Assembly: GCA_947503525.1 (NCBI GenBank)
Contig: CANNEA010000001.1
Location: 434,001-498,000 of the forward strand
Length of the DNA stretch: 64,000 nucleotides
Direction of reading: 5' to 3'
Source: an uncultured Carboxylicivirga sp.
GTDB lineage: Bacteria; Bacteroidota; Bacteroidia; Bacteroidales; Marinilabiliaceae
A model generated the notes under the pieces. That model searched no databases. It was not told the DNA's origin and worked only from the letters and a program-made list of their open reading frames with translations. A program made the position numbers and the translations under genes. This document shows, in pieces, positions 17,413-26,346 of the stretch. Numbering within the stretch: position 1 is the first letter of the stretch; the number at the start of each line of letters is the position of its first letter.

Positions 17413-18069
17413 CTAGTCTTCCAGGCTTCTTAGCTTTTCGTAAGTCATTTGATGTAATCCGTCAATAACAAGGTGGGCTTTCCCAAGTACTTCCGGGGAG
17501 CCTATTCCAACGCATTTCATATTTCCGGCAAGAGCCGCTTCAACACCAGCTTCGGCATCTTCAAAAACAACACACTCTTCAGCTAATACATTTAAGGCTT
17601 CAGCCCCTTTAAGGAATACTTCTGGATCTGGTTTGGCTTCTGATACTTTTGTACCATCAATTATCGCCTCGAATAATGAAGTAAGTTCCAGTCGGTCAAG
17701 AATTGTCATTGCGTTTTTGCTGGCCGAACCCAAGGCAATTTTAATGCCTTTAGCTTTCATTTCCTCCAAATATTCTTTTGCACCAGGCAAGATTTCATCA
17801 GGTAGCATTTTTAGAATGAATGTTCTGTAATTCTCATTCTTTTTTTCAGCAAGTCTTAGCTTTTCTTCATTCGAATGACTTACTCCGCCAATTTCAAGAA
17901 GGATATCTAAAGAAGTCATTCGACTAACTCCTTTAAGCCTTTCATTATCTTCTTCAGTAAAATCAAATCCCAATTCTTTAGCCAATTCTCTCCAAGCTAT
18001 ATAGTGATATTTTGCGGTGTCCACTATAACACCGTCTAAATCGAATAAACAAGCTTTTATCTTTCCCAT
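17413..18069 (-). CDS. pgmB: Beta-phosphoglucomutase
   Basis: This 218-residue HAD-superfamily enzyme has nucleophile/acid-base Asps in CLFDLDGVIVDTAKYHY, cap-domain RLKGVSRMTSLDILL, the phosphate-loop Ser/Thr in ALGSASKNA, SEAKPDPEVF and the metal-binding VFEDAEAGVEAA. It interconverts beta-glucose-1-phosphate and glucose-6-phosphate, consuming the product of the adjacent GH65 enzyme. The 15-base gap to the transporter and its position between transporter and phosphorylase make this functional link firm. Confidence 0.95.
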   Translation of the reverse strand: MGKIKACLFDLDGVIVDTAKYHYIAWRELAKELGFDFTEEDNERLKGVSRMTSLDILLEIGGVSHSNEEKLRLAEKKNENYRTFILKMLPDEILPGAKEYLEEMKAKGIKIALGSASKNAMTILDRLELTSLFEAIIDGTKVSEAKPDPEVFLKGAEALNVLAEECVVFEDAEAGVEAALAGNMKCVGIGSPEVLGKAHLVIDGLHQMTYEKLRSLED

Positions 18070-18084
18070 AACTAAATAAATAAT

Positions 18085-19482
18085 TTATGACTGTTCCTTT
18101 TGAGTTTTTACAAACGCAACAGAAATTGAGCCAAGAATCATGCAAACACCTGCAACAACAAGCATGTATATTGCTTCCCCATTAAATACGTTTTTAATAA
18201 TAGGTCCTGCAACTAATCCACTTAGAATTTGTGGACCTGCAATAGTGAAATTAAAAATACCCATGAATACTCCCATTTTGTCAGCAGGAATAGAATCTGA
18301 TAAAATTGCATATGGCATAGCCAATATTGCTGCCCAGGCAATTCCAACGCCAACCATAGGTATTAACCATGAAACAGCACTTGTTGGAACATCAACTTCT
18401 GTAAATAATAGGTTAAGATGAATTATTTCACCTCCCTGAAAGAGAAGTGTAGAAAGATATGCAATTCCCCCAATTAATAAAGCGAAACTATACACAGTCT
18501 TTCTTCCAAGTTTCGTTGCTAATTTTGACATTACTATTGAAAATAACGCAGCAAATAGGCTATAACCTGCAAATAGGATTCCTACCCAGTCACTAGCATC
18601 CTGAGCTCCCTTGCTGGCACTCTCTCCAATAGCTTCTCCCCATACGTGTTGAGAAACTGCAGGAGTAGTATAAACCCACATTAGATAAAGTGCAAACCAA
18701 GAGAAGAATTGAACAATGGCTAATTGAAGCATCGTCTTTGGAGTGATTTTTAGTAATCTAAAGAATCCACTTATCCCTTTGTATTTTGGATCTATCTCCT
18801 TTTGTTCATCAAGTCCCTTATATTTGGCATATTCTTCAGGCGGATATTCCTTAGTTTTAAAAACAGTCCAGATAACTGACAATAATAATACGCTACCGCC
18901 AATGTAAAATGACCAAATTACAGAAGGTGGCACTGTGCCAGGTTCAGAGGTATTCGCAATATTCAGAGCATTGGTTAAAATAAAAGGAAGAATTGATCCT
19001 ATTACAGCACCAGTATTAATTAAAAAACTTTGAATTGAATACCCAAGGTTTCTTTGCTCTGGGGATGTCATATCAGCAACTAAGGCGCGAAAAGGTTGCA
19101 TCGTAATATTGAACGAACCATCCATTAATGCAAACATTAATAGTCCGAATAACAAAACGGGCATAACGGCAACTACCAATGATGCGTTTGGCATCAGAAA
19201 CATTGATATGGCAGCAACGATGGCACCGCCCAATATATATGGGCCACGCCTTCCGAATCTGTTCCAGGTCCTATCGCTGGCTGAGCCAACTATAGGTTGT
19301 ACTATAAGCCCCATAAGCGGAGCTGCAATCCAAAACAATGGTAAGGAATGAAGATCAGCTCCCAGGTTTGAAAGAATTCTACTTACGTTAGCACTTTGCA
19401 GCGCGAACCCCATTTGTATACCTAGAAAGCCAAAGCTTAAGTTCCAAATTTGCCAAAAAGATAATTTTGGTAGTTGTTTCAT
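18085..19482 (-). CDS. MFS transporter, SLC45/GPH-like (maltose uptake)
   Basis: This 465-residue membrane protein has about 12 hydrophobic segments. The N-terminal MKQLPKLSFWQIWNLSFGFLGIQMGFALQ and the loop GSASDRTWNRFGRRGPYILGGA (D-R-x-x-x-R-x-G-R-R) are typical of SLC45-like sugar:proton symporters. It should carry maltose or small maltodextrins across the inner membrane, feeding the phosphorylase. It is first in the MFS-pgmB-GH65 operon, with a promoter at 19549-19576. Maltose specificity is inferred from context. Confidence 0.88.
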   Translation of the reverse strand: MKQLPKLSFWQIWNLSFGFLGIQMGFALQSANVSRILSNLGADLHSLPLFWIAAPLMGLIVQPIVGSASDRTWNRFGRRGPYILGGAIVAAISMFLMPNASLVVAVMPVLLFGLLMFALMDGSFNITMQPFRALVADMTSPEQRNLGYSIQSFLINTGAVIGSILPFILTNALNIANTSEPGTVPPSVIWSFYIGGSVLLLSVIWTVFKTKEYPPEEYAKYKGLDEQKEIDPKYKGISGFFRLLKITPKTMLQLAIVQFFSWFALYLMWVYTTPAVSQHVWGEAIGESASKGAQDASDWVGILFAGYSLFAALFSIVMSKLATKLGRKTVYSFALLIGGIAYLSTLLFQGGEIIHLNLLFTEVDVPTSAVSWLIPMVGVGIAWAAILAMPYAILSDSIPADKMGVFMGIFNFTIAGPQILSGLVAGPIIKNVFNGEAIYMLVVAGVCMILGSISVAFVKTQKEQS

Positions 19483-19548
19483 CCTCTATAATTTTTCAAT
19501 AGTTGTTAATTGCTTTACTCATCTTACTTTAAAATATTCCGAATAACA

Positions 19549-19576
19549 CAAACGTATATTCCATTGTAACATGCAA
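19549..19576 (-). promoter_or_regulatory. Promoter of MFS-pgmB-GH65 operon
   Basis: On the minus strand TTG at 19576-19574 and TACGTTTG at 19556-19549 are 17 bases apart, fitting the Bacteroidota -33/-7 pattern. The MFS start codon follows about 65 bases later. Confidence 0.65.
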
Positions 19577-19903
19577 TAAAACCTAAGCTTCATAAATTTG
19601 TTTTGAACCTAACAAATTACATGCCCATATCATCACAATTGGAAAAGTGTTAATATATTTCAAAACAAGTGATTTCTTGCTTTGACACTATATCAATACA
19701 ATGCCAATTGATATGCAATTAAAATATCAATAGGTAAAATAAACCTCAAGTCTTAAATCCAACTTTAAGCCTCAAAAGGTATTAACGGTAAGTCATAATT
19801 CACATAAATCCAAAACAAATATATGTCAATTATTTATTAATGTCATATTTTTTTGTTGCGGTGATTGTTTGTAAAGTTCATACTGTCAGTGTGCATATAG
19901 AAT

Positions 19904-19980
19904 GCAACCGTTTGCGGAGCAATTGCAAAATTGTGATCTTAATTTCAAATAAAAGAGTACAATTTATTGCAATCGTTTTC
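19904..19980. promoter_or_regulatory. Pair of LacI-type operator-like sites
   Basis: GCAACCGTTTGC (19904-19915) and GCAATCGTTTTC (19969-19980) fit the 12-base palindrome GCAAnCGnTTGC with a central CG, typical of LacI-family operators. The same motif recurs before susC1. They lie more than 300 bases upstream of the proposed operon promoter, so their role there could be activation or looping. Confidence 0.6.
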
Positions 19981-20153
19981 GGAATGTTAAAATAGCTTGA
20001 GTATTTATATTTATTTCAATAGTAAATTGAGAGTACATTTAAACTACAATACGAAATTATTGTCATATGCGTGATAGCGTGCTTCATAACATAGAACCAA
20101 AACCAATTCAAGTTGAGATATCTATGAATGCACATTAAAGATGTGTAGATATA

Positions 20154-21194
20154 TTAAGTATTGTATCTAAAGTCTTTACCTAACTGTGATGAAGTGCGTT
20201 CCACCAATTCAGGTGTAAATATTTTGGTCTCAAACTCTTCTTCAGTTGCCTTATCTTCAATGTGACCTATTAATAAACGCATGGCAGCTTGACCAATATC
20301 GTATCCTTTTTGTTCCACAGTAGTTAAAGGAGGATAAGCTATGTTGGCATTTGGCCCATCGCCAAATCCAACTACTGCAATATCTTTAGGCACGTTGTAA
20401 CCATTGCGTTGTAAGACTTGCATAACGGCAATTGCTGTACTGTCGTTAACAGCAAATACCCCGTCTATTTCACCGGCTAATCTTATAATATCATCTGCCT
20501 TGGCAAATACAGACTCTCGCGTGTCACATTTTATTATATAATCTTCATCGCATTGAAGGTGATGTTCTCTTAAGGCACTGTAATATCCTTCTTTTCGATT
20601 TTTACCTATTAATAGATGTTGAGGAGCGGCCAGGTGCATTATTTTTTTACAGCCTTTATTAATAAGGTGTCTGGTGGCTATTCTTGCTCCTTCAAAATCG
20701 TCGGCAATTACACGATCTGAGGATATGGCTTCACAGATCCTATCAAAAAATACGATTGGTACTCCATTATCTCTTACATTATTAAAATGCGTGAATTCAT
20801 GAGTGTTTTTACTCATGGAAATAAGGATGCCATCAACGCGGTTGTCGATAAGGGCTTGCATATCTATTACCTCTCGTTGGTAATTTTCATTTGTTTGACA
20901 AATAATAGCATTATAGCCACGACCGTATGCCACATCTTCAATGCCGCTGATCACACTTGAGAAAAAGTGATGTACAATTTCAGGTATAACAATTCCAATT
21001 GTATTCGTCTTACTGCTCCTTAAGCTCAAAGCTAAGGCGTTAGGTCTATAATTAACCTTTTGAGCAAATGTCTGAACTAATTGTTTGGTTTTTGGGCTAA
21101 TATCAGGATGATCTTTCAAAGCCCTTGATACAGTAGACGGAGAAATGCCCAGGATACGAGCAATGTCTTTTATTGTAATTGGATGTGATTTCAT
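20154..21194 (-). CDS. LacI family transcriptional regulator
   Basis: This 346-residue protein has an N-terminal HTH, ITIKDIARILGISPSTVSRALKDHPDIS (6-33), a hinge helix region (NYRPNALALSLR) and a periplasmic-binding-protein-like sensor domain (NTIGIVIPEIVHHFFS onward, with VFAVNDSTAIAVM and VVGFGDG). It should bind the GCAAnCGnTTGC motifs on either side of its own gene and control the alpha-glucan locus in response to maltose or a metabolite. LacI proteins in such Bacteroidota loci can repress or activate; the sign is not visible. It is monocistronic between the two operon arms. Confidence 0.92.
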   Translation of the reverse strand: MKSHPITIKDIARILGISPSTVSRALKDHPDISPKTKQLVQTFAQKVNYRPNALALSLRSSKTNTIGIVIPEIVHHFFSSVISGIEDVAYGRGYNAIICQTNENYQREVIDMQALIDNRVDGILISMSKNTHEFTHFNNVRDNGVPIVFFDRICEAISSDRVIADDFEGARIATRHLINKGCKKIMHLAAPQHLLIGKNRKEGYYSALREHHLQCDEDYIIKCDTRESVFAKADDIIRLAGEIDGVFAVNDSTAIAVMQVLQRNGYNVPKDIAVVGFGDGPNANIAYPPLTTVEQKGYDIGQAAMRLLIGHIEDKATEEEFETKIFTPELVERTSSQLGKDFRYNT

Positions 21195-21467
21195 ATTAGC
21201 TAACTGGTATAATACAAGGCAATATAACTCATAGTATTTATGCCCTCGCGGATAAAGATAATAAAAATGAAGTTTTATTAAAGTGTCCTTGTATTTACTT
21301 TTTAGAGCTGTAAATATCTTTTTTTACTCTTCAGTTTTAGGCTTTGATGTAATAAAGAATAAGAGATGATTACTAATGCATTATAATTTGTAACGGTAGC
21401 GAACTGTTTTAAGGTAATTTTCAAAAATAATGTTTGAATTTATCACAAATTAACATTTAAGTCTTCC

Positions 21468-21569
21468 GCAAACGTTTTCTGAACGTTTTTGTAAAAAGCG
21501 TAAAAATGTTTTTTAGCTTGTAATTAGTCCGCAAACGTTAGCGCAATCGTGTGCGATGACGTTTGCGGA
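21468..21569. promoter_or_regulatory. LacI operator cluster upstream of susC1
   Basis: One site is GCAAACGTTTTC (21468-21479). Three more lie edge to edge in 12-base steps: GCAAACGTTAGC (21531), GCAATCGTGTGC (21543) and GATGACGTTTGC (21555). The outer arms TCCGCAAACGT (21528-21538) and ACGTTTGCGGA (21559-21569) are a perfect inverted repeat centred exactly on the middle site, giving a 42-base dyad. Confidence 0.75.
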
Positions 21570-21632
21570 AAATTGCGGAAAAATGAATGTAATTAAATGT
21601 TAAAAAAAGATTAAGTTCTTTCATGGAATCTA

Positions 21633-21640
21633 TATGTTTG
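21633..21640 (+). promoter_or_regulatory. -7 element of susC1 promoter
   Basis: TATGTTTG matches TAnnTTTG and lies about 60 bases downstream of the operator dyad and 120 before the susC1 start. The regulator would thus bind upstream of polymerase, a position more typical of activation than of steric repression. Confidence 0.55.
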
Positions 21641-21760
21641 TTGCGTCGATAGGGACAAAAATTAACATCCTTATAGAGGTATTAACAATCACAATCCACT
21701 TCAAATCCAAGACGTCCGAAAGGACATTTAAAGTTTAACTATTAAGAAAATCTATGTTTT

Positions 21761-24700
21761 ATGAAAAAACAGTGTAATTTGTTTAAGTTACTGTTTATTT
21801 TCCTGGCGCTCTTCAGTTTTCTGAATGTCCATGCACAGGAAATGGCTGTTACTGGTATTGTAACAGATGCTAATGATGGTATGCCTTTACCAGGTGTAAC
21901 TGTCGCTGTTAAAGGTACGACTACTGGAACTATCACAACTCCTGATGGAGTATACACATTAAATGTTCAAAAAGGACAAACTTTAGTATACTCGTTTATC
22001 GGATATAAAGCATTTGAAGCTTTAGTAGAAGATCAAACCCAAATTAATGTTGCTCTTGAATCTGACATGATTGGGATGGATGAGGTTGTTGTTATTGGTT
22101 ATGGTACTGTAAAGAAGGATGATGCAACAGGTTCTGTTGTAGCTATTAGTTCAAAAGATTTTAACCAAGGAGCCATTACTTCACCTCAGGATCTTATTGT
22201 AGGTAAGAGTTCTGGTGTTGTTATTACATCTAATGGTGGTGCCCCGGGGGCCGGATCTACGATTCGTATTCGTGGAGGATCTTCGTTAAGTGCATCAAAC
22301 GATCCTTTAATTATTATTGATGGTGTACCTATTTCAAATGATAACGTGAGTGGTAGTAATAATGCCTTATCATTTGTTAATCCAAATGATATTGAAACGT
22401 TCAACGTTCTTAAGGATGCATCGGCCACTGCAATATATGGTTCGCGAGCTTCGAATGGTGTAATTATTATCACCACTAAAACCGGTAAAAAAGGTCAAGC
22501 TTTAAAGTTTAACTATAGCGGTAATGTTTCTGTTTCTACTCCGGTAAATTATGTTGATGTTTATTCAGGTGATGAATTCAGAAAGATAGCTTGGGATAAG
22601 AGAGATATTTATGATCCAGGTGTATATGACCTACTAGGTAAAGAAAATACAGACTGGCAAAAAGAAATTTTCCGTAATGCCATTTCAACAGATCATAGTT
22701 TGAGTGCTACTGGTGCTTATAAGAATTTACCATATCGCGCTTCAATTGGTTATACTGACCAGACAGGTATTTTGGAAAATACGGATATGCAAAGAATCAC
22801 AGGTTCGATTGCTCTTAATCCTACATTCTTTGATAATAGTCTTAAGATTAGCTTAAACGCTAAAGGTACCGCCACAAAGCAAAATTTTGGTGATGAAGGT
22901 GCTATTGGATCGGCTATTAGTATGGATCCAACACAAGCCATTAAGGATGGAAGTTCAAAATATGGTGGATATTTTCAGTGGCCTACTTATGGAGCTAACT
23001 TAGGTACTCCAAACCCGGTAGAACAAGCCTTAGCTGGAGATAATAATTCGGATGTAAGTCGTTTTATTGGTAATGCTAAAATTGACTATGCTTTACCTTT
23101 CTTACCAGAATTAACGGCAACACTTAATGTTGCAACAGATTATTCACAAGGAAAAGGGGTTAATAATCGTCCTGTAACATCACCATCAACATTAACAACT
23201 CCATTTACTGGACGATTAAGTACTTATAACAGTACAATAAAGAATAACCTATTAGATTTCTATTTAACTTATTTGAAGGACTTTAATGACGATCATTCAT
23301 TAAACGTTGTAGGTGGTTATTCATGGCAGCATTTCGAACGTGAAGGTGATAGTTATACTGAAGGTATTGCTGATGATGTTCTTCCTATTGATAATTCATA
23401 TATCAATGAGAACTATTTAGTATCATTCTTCGGACGTGCAAATTATACTTTCAAAAGCCGTTATCTATTGACTGGTACAGTTCGTTACGATGGATCATCT
23501 CGATTTACAAATAATCCTTGGGGTTTATTCCCTTCTGCAGCTTTTGCCTGGAAAATGCATGAAGAGTCATTTCTTGAAGGAGCAGACTTCCTTTCTGAAT
23601 TAAAACTTCGTTTAGGTTGGGGTGTAACAGGACAGCAGGATATTGGAAACGATTATCCGGCACAAGCTCTGTATAGAGAATCTTTACCTGGAAGTTATGC
23701 TTATATTAATGGAAAATGGATTCCAACGCTTCGTCCTGATGCTTACGATCCTGATATTAAGTGGGAGTCAACAACCACACAGAATATTGCGGTTGACTTT
23801 GGTTTCATGAATAACAGACTTAGAGGTACAGTAGATTTATATAAGCGCGTTACTGACGATCTATTGAATGAGGTCACTATTCCAAGTGGAAGTAACTTCT
23901 CAAATACATTATGGACTAATGTTGGTAGCCTTGAAAATAAAGGTGTTGAAGTTTCATTGGATTGGGTAGCCCTTTCTACTGCAGACATGTCTCTTAATAT
24001 TGGAACAAACTTTACTTATAATGAAAATAAAGTAACCAAGCTTTTATTAACTGATGATCCTGATTATTTAGGTATTCTTTATGGAGATGCATTTACAGGA
24101 ACAAATCAGGTAACCAGAGTTGGATATCCTGCACGTTCATTCTTTGTTCATAAGCAAGCTTATTATTCAAATGGCATGCCTGTTGAAGGAATGTATGAGG
24201 ATATTTCAGGTGAAGGTGGTAATGTTTCTGGTAGCAATGCTAACAGACACATCTATCAAAATCCTGCTCCTGACTATGTAATAGGATTCTCATTCAGATT
24301 CAATTATAAGAAATTTGATTTATCAGCTGCAACAAGAGCTAATATTGGAAACTACGTATACAATCAGGTGGCAGCAGGTGCATCTTATGACCAAATGCAA
24401 CAAATTGGATACTGGAAAAATATGCCTAAGTTCCTTAATGATACACAATTCGTGAAACGTCAATTCTCAAGCGATTATTTTGTTGAGAACGCATCATTCT
24501 TCAGAATTGATAATATCAGTGCAGGATATAACTTCAAAGCATTTAGCGATAAGCTGGATTTACGTTTGAACTTAACTGTTCAGAATGCACTTGTGGTGAC
24601 AAACTATACAGGTCTTGATCCAGAAGTAGATGGTGGAATTGATAACAATTTCTATCCTAGACCACGAACATTTGCTTTAGGTTTAAACATGAACTTCTAG
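21761..24700 (+). CDS. susC: SusC-like TonB-dependent outer-membrane transporter 1
   Basis: This 979-residue protein has a signal peptide (to about residue 26, VHAQE), a carboxypeptidase-regulatory-like domain (TGIVTDANDGMPLPGVTV..., about 30-110), a plug beginning VVVIGYGTVKKDDATGSV and containing IRIRGGSS and PLIIIDGVPI, then a 22-strand-type barrel ending RTFALGLNMNF with a C-terminal Phe. It imports maltodextrins across the outer membrane using TonB energy, capped by the SusD-like lipoprotein 21 bases downstream. It is the first gene of the LacI-associated plus-strand operon. Starch specificity comes from the GH13/GH65 context. Confidence 0.93.
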   Translation: MKKQCNLFKLLFIFLALFSFLNVHAQEMAVTGIVTDANDGMPLPGVTVAVKGTTTGTITTPDGVYTLNVQKGQTLVYSFIGYKAFEALVEDQTQINVALESDMIGMDEVVVIGYGTVKKDDATGSVVAISSKDFNQGAITSPQDLIVGKSSGVVITSNGGAPGAGSTIRIRGGSSLSASNDPLIIIDGVPISNDNVSGSNNALSFVNPNDIETFNVLKDASATAIYGSRASNGVIIITTKTGKKGQALKFNYSGNVSVSTPVNYVDVYSGDEFRKIAWDKRDIYDPGVYDLLGKENTDWQKEIFRNAISTDHSLSATGAYKNLPYRASIGYTDQTGILENTDMQRITGSIALNPTFFDNSLKISLNAKGTATKQNFGDEGAIGSAISMDPTQAIKDGSSKYGGYFQWPTYGANLGTPNPVEQALAGDNNSDVSRFIGNAKIDYALPFLPELTATLNVATDYSQGKGVNNRPVTSPSTLTTPFTGRLSTYNSTIKNNLLDFYLTYLKDFNDDHSLNVVGGYSWQHFEREGDSYTEGIADDVLPIDNSYINENYLVSFFGRANYTFKSRYLLTGTVRYDGSSRFTNNPWGLFPSAAFAWKMHEESFLEGADFLSELKLRLGWGVTGQQDIGNDYPAQALYRESLPGSYAYINGKWIPTLRPDAYDPDIKWESTTTQNIAVDFGFMNNRLRGTVDLYKRVTDDLLNEVTIPSGSNFSNTLWTNVGSLENKGVEVSLDWVALSTADMSLNIGTNFTYNENKVTKLLLTDDPDYLGILYGDAFTGTNQVTRVGYPARSFFVHKQAYYSNGMPVEGMYEDISGEGGNVSGSNANRHIYQNPAPDYVIGFSFRFNYKKFDLSAATRANIGNYVYNQVAAGASYDQMQQIGYWKNMPKFLNDTQFVKRQFSSDYFVENASFFRIDNISAGYNFKAFSDKLDLRLNLTVQNALVVTNYTGLDPEVDGGIDNNFYPRPRTFALGLNMNF

Positions 24701-24721
24701 TTCTTAAAATTTTAGATAGAT

Positions 24722-26335
24722 ATGAAAAAATATATAATATCAGGTATAATGTTTTCCTTGTTGTTGCTAACAGCTTGTGTGAACGATTTAGATGTTAAGC
24801 CAAAAGATCCGCGTTTGATTTTGTCGGACAACCTTGGCGATGATCCTGCATACATGCAACAGGCATTGGGTAAGCTATATGCTAGTTTTAATCTTCCTGG
24901 TCAGGGTGATGGAGATAGTGATATCTCAGCTCCGGATGCGAATTTCTTTACCACTATGCGTGCACTTTGGAATTTGCAGGAAATTACAACTGACGAAGCA
25001 ATTTGTGCTTGGGGTGATGTAGGTATTGCTGATTTGAACACTCAAACATGGAGTCCTTCAAATCCATTCTTAACTGCCTTATATCAGCGTTTGAGTTTAA
25101 GTATTACTTATTGTAATGATTTCATCAATCAGGTGAATAAAACCGAAGTAGAAAACAAAGCCCAATACATTGCTGAAGCAAGGTATCTTAGAGCTTTGGC
25201 TTACTACTGGTTAATGGATTTATTTGCTAATCCTCCTTTTACTACTGAAGCTGATGGAGTTGGTAAATTTTATCCTCAGCAAATTAAAAGAGCTGATCTG
25301 TTTGACTATGTAGTTAGTGAATTAGTAGCTATCGAGGAAGATTTGGCTGCGCCTGGAACGGTTTATCCACAGGCTGATAAGGCTGCTGCCTGGATGCTGT
25401 TATCACGTGTTTATCTTAATGCAGAAGTGTTTACAGGAACTGCTCAGTGGGCAAAATGTGAAGAATATAGTACTAAGGTTATTAGTAGTGGTGTATATAG
25501 CTTAGCTGATGATTACAGACAAAATTTTAGTGCTGATAATGATTTTCCGCGCAATCCTGAAATGATTTTTGCTTGGGGAGTAGATGGAATTCATGCTCAA
25601 GGATATGTTGGTACTACTTTCTTGATTGAGTCAAGTAGTGATGCTGTTTATATCCGAGCTGAAGATTATCACGGTTTAACTGAGAATACAAACTGGAATG
25701 GTAATAGAGCACGTAAGGATTTTATGAATATTTTGGTTGATACATTAACTACTTATGGTGGTTCTCCTGTACCTTCAACGGATCCTGAATTTAACATGGC
25801 TGCTGATAAGCGTGTATATTTAAAGCAGAAAAGAGCAATCAATATTCCTTCAGCTTCATCTAGCGGTGATTATGGTGTTGGTGTATATAAATTCACTGCT
25901 CGAAATCATGATGGAACAACGGCTGATAACTATCATCCAGCGTATGCATCTACTGATTTCCCTGTATTCCGTTTAGCAGATGCTTATTTAATGAGAGCAG
26001 AAGCCTTGCATATGCAAAGTAACGATGAAGATGCTGTTAAAGATATTAACGTTGTACGTGAAAGAGCTTACGGTAATACATCCGGTAATATTACTGCAGC
26101 TGAAGTAACTGATGAATTTATTCTTGACGAACGTGCAAGAGAGTTCTATTACGAAGCTCAGAGACGAACTGACTTGGTTAGATTTGGTCAATTTACCAGC
26201 GGAGCTTATAAGTGGCAATGGAAAGGTGGTTCATATGATGGTTCATCAGTTGCTGGTCATTTGGATGTATTCCCTATTCCAGCGGATGAAACTGCAGCCA
26301 ATCCTAATATCGAACAAAACGACGGTTACAACTAA
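24722..26335 (+). CDS. susD: SusD-like surface glycan-binding lipoprotein 1
   Basis: This 537-residue lipoprotein has lipobox LLTAC, Cys at residue 19, followed by VNDLD. The acidic residues after Cys suit surface export. The N-terminal SusD TPR region includes YIAEARYLRALAYYWLMDLFANPPF. The C-terminal RagB/SusD part includes VFRLADAYLMRAEALHM, DFILDERAREFYYEAQRRTDLVRFG and FPIPADETAANPN. It is the lid of SusC1 and delivers oligosaccharide to it. It is in an operon with susC1 (21 bases) and susE1 (11 bases). Confidence 0.93.
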   Translation: MKKYIISGIMFSLLLLTACVNDLDVKPKDPRLILSDNLGDDPAYMQQALGKLYASFNLPGQGDGDSDISAPDANFFTTMRALWNLQEITTDEAICAWGDVGIADLNTQTWSPSNPFLTALYQRLSLSITYCNDFINQVNKTEVENKAQYIAEARYLRALAYYWLMDLFANPPFTTEADGVGKFYPQQIKRADLFDYVVSELVAIEEDLAAPGTVYPQADKAAAWMLLSRVYLNAEVFTGTAQWAKCEEYSTKVISSGVYSLADDYRQNFSADNDFPRNPEMIFAWGVDGIHAQGYVGTTFLIESSSDAVYIRAEDYHGLTENTNWNGNRARKDFMNILVDTLTTYGGSPVPSTDPEFNMAADKRVYLKQKRAINIPSASSSGDYGVGVYKFTARNHDGTTADNYHPAYASTDFPVFRLADAYLMRAEALHMQSNDEDAVKDINVVRERAYGNTSGNITAAEVTDEFILDERAREFYYEAQRRTDLVRFGQFTSGAYKWQWKGGSYDGSSVAGHLDVFPIPADETAANPNIEQNDGYN

Positions 26336-26346
26336 AATCTAAAACA

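Larger units (their letters stand above)
19483..20153. promoter_or_regulatory. 670-bp regulatory region upstream of the transporter operon
   Basis: No gene is seen. The region holds a promoter for the minus-strand operon (19549-19576), two operator-like motifs (19904-19915, 19969-19980) and a second TAnnTTTG match on the minus strand (TATATTTG, 19823 to 19816). The long AT-rich stretch would suit a long leader or distant regulator sites. Confidence 0.55.
21195..21760. promoter_or_regulatory. 566-bp divergent regulatory region lacI / susC1
   Basis: No gene is seen. It contains the operator cluster at 21468-21569, then a -7 element at 21633-21640 for susC1, and a leader of about 115 bases. The lacI promoter must lie in 21195-21450, but no good match was found. 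Confidence 0.6.
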
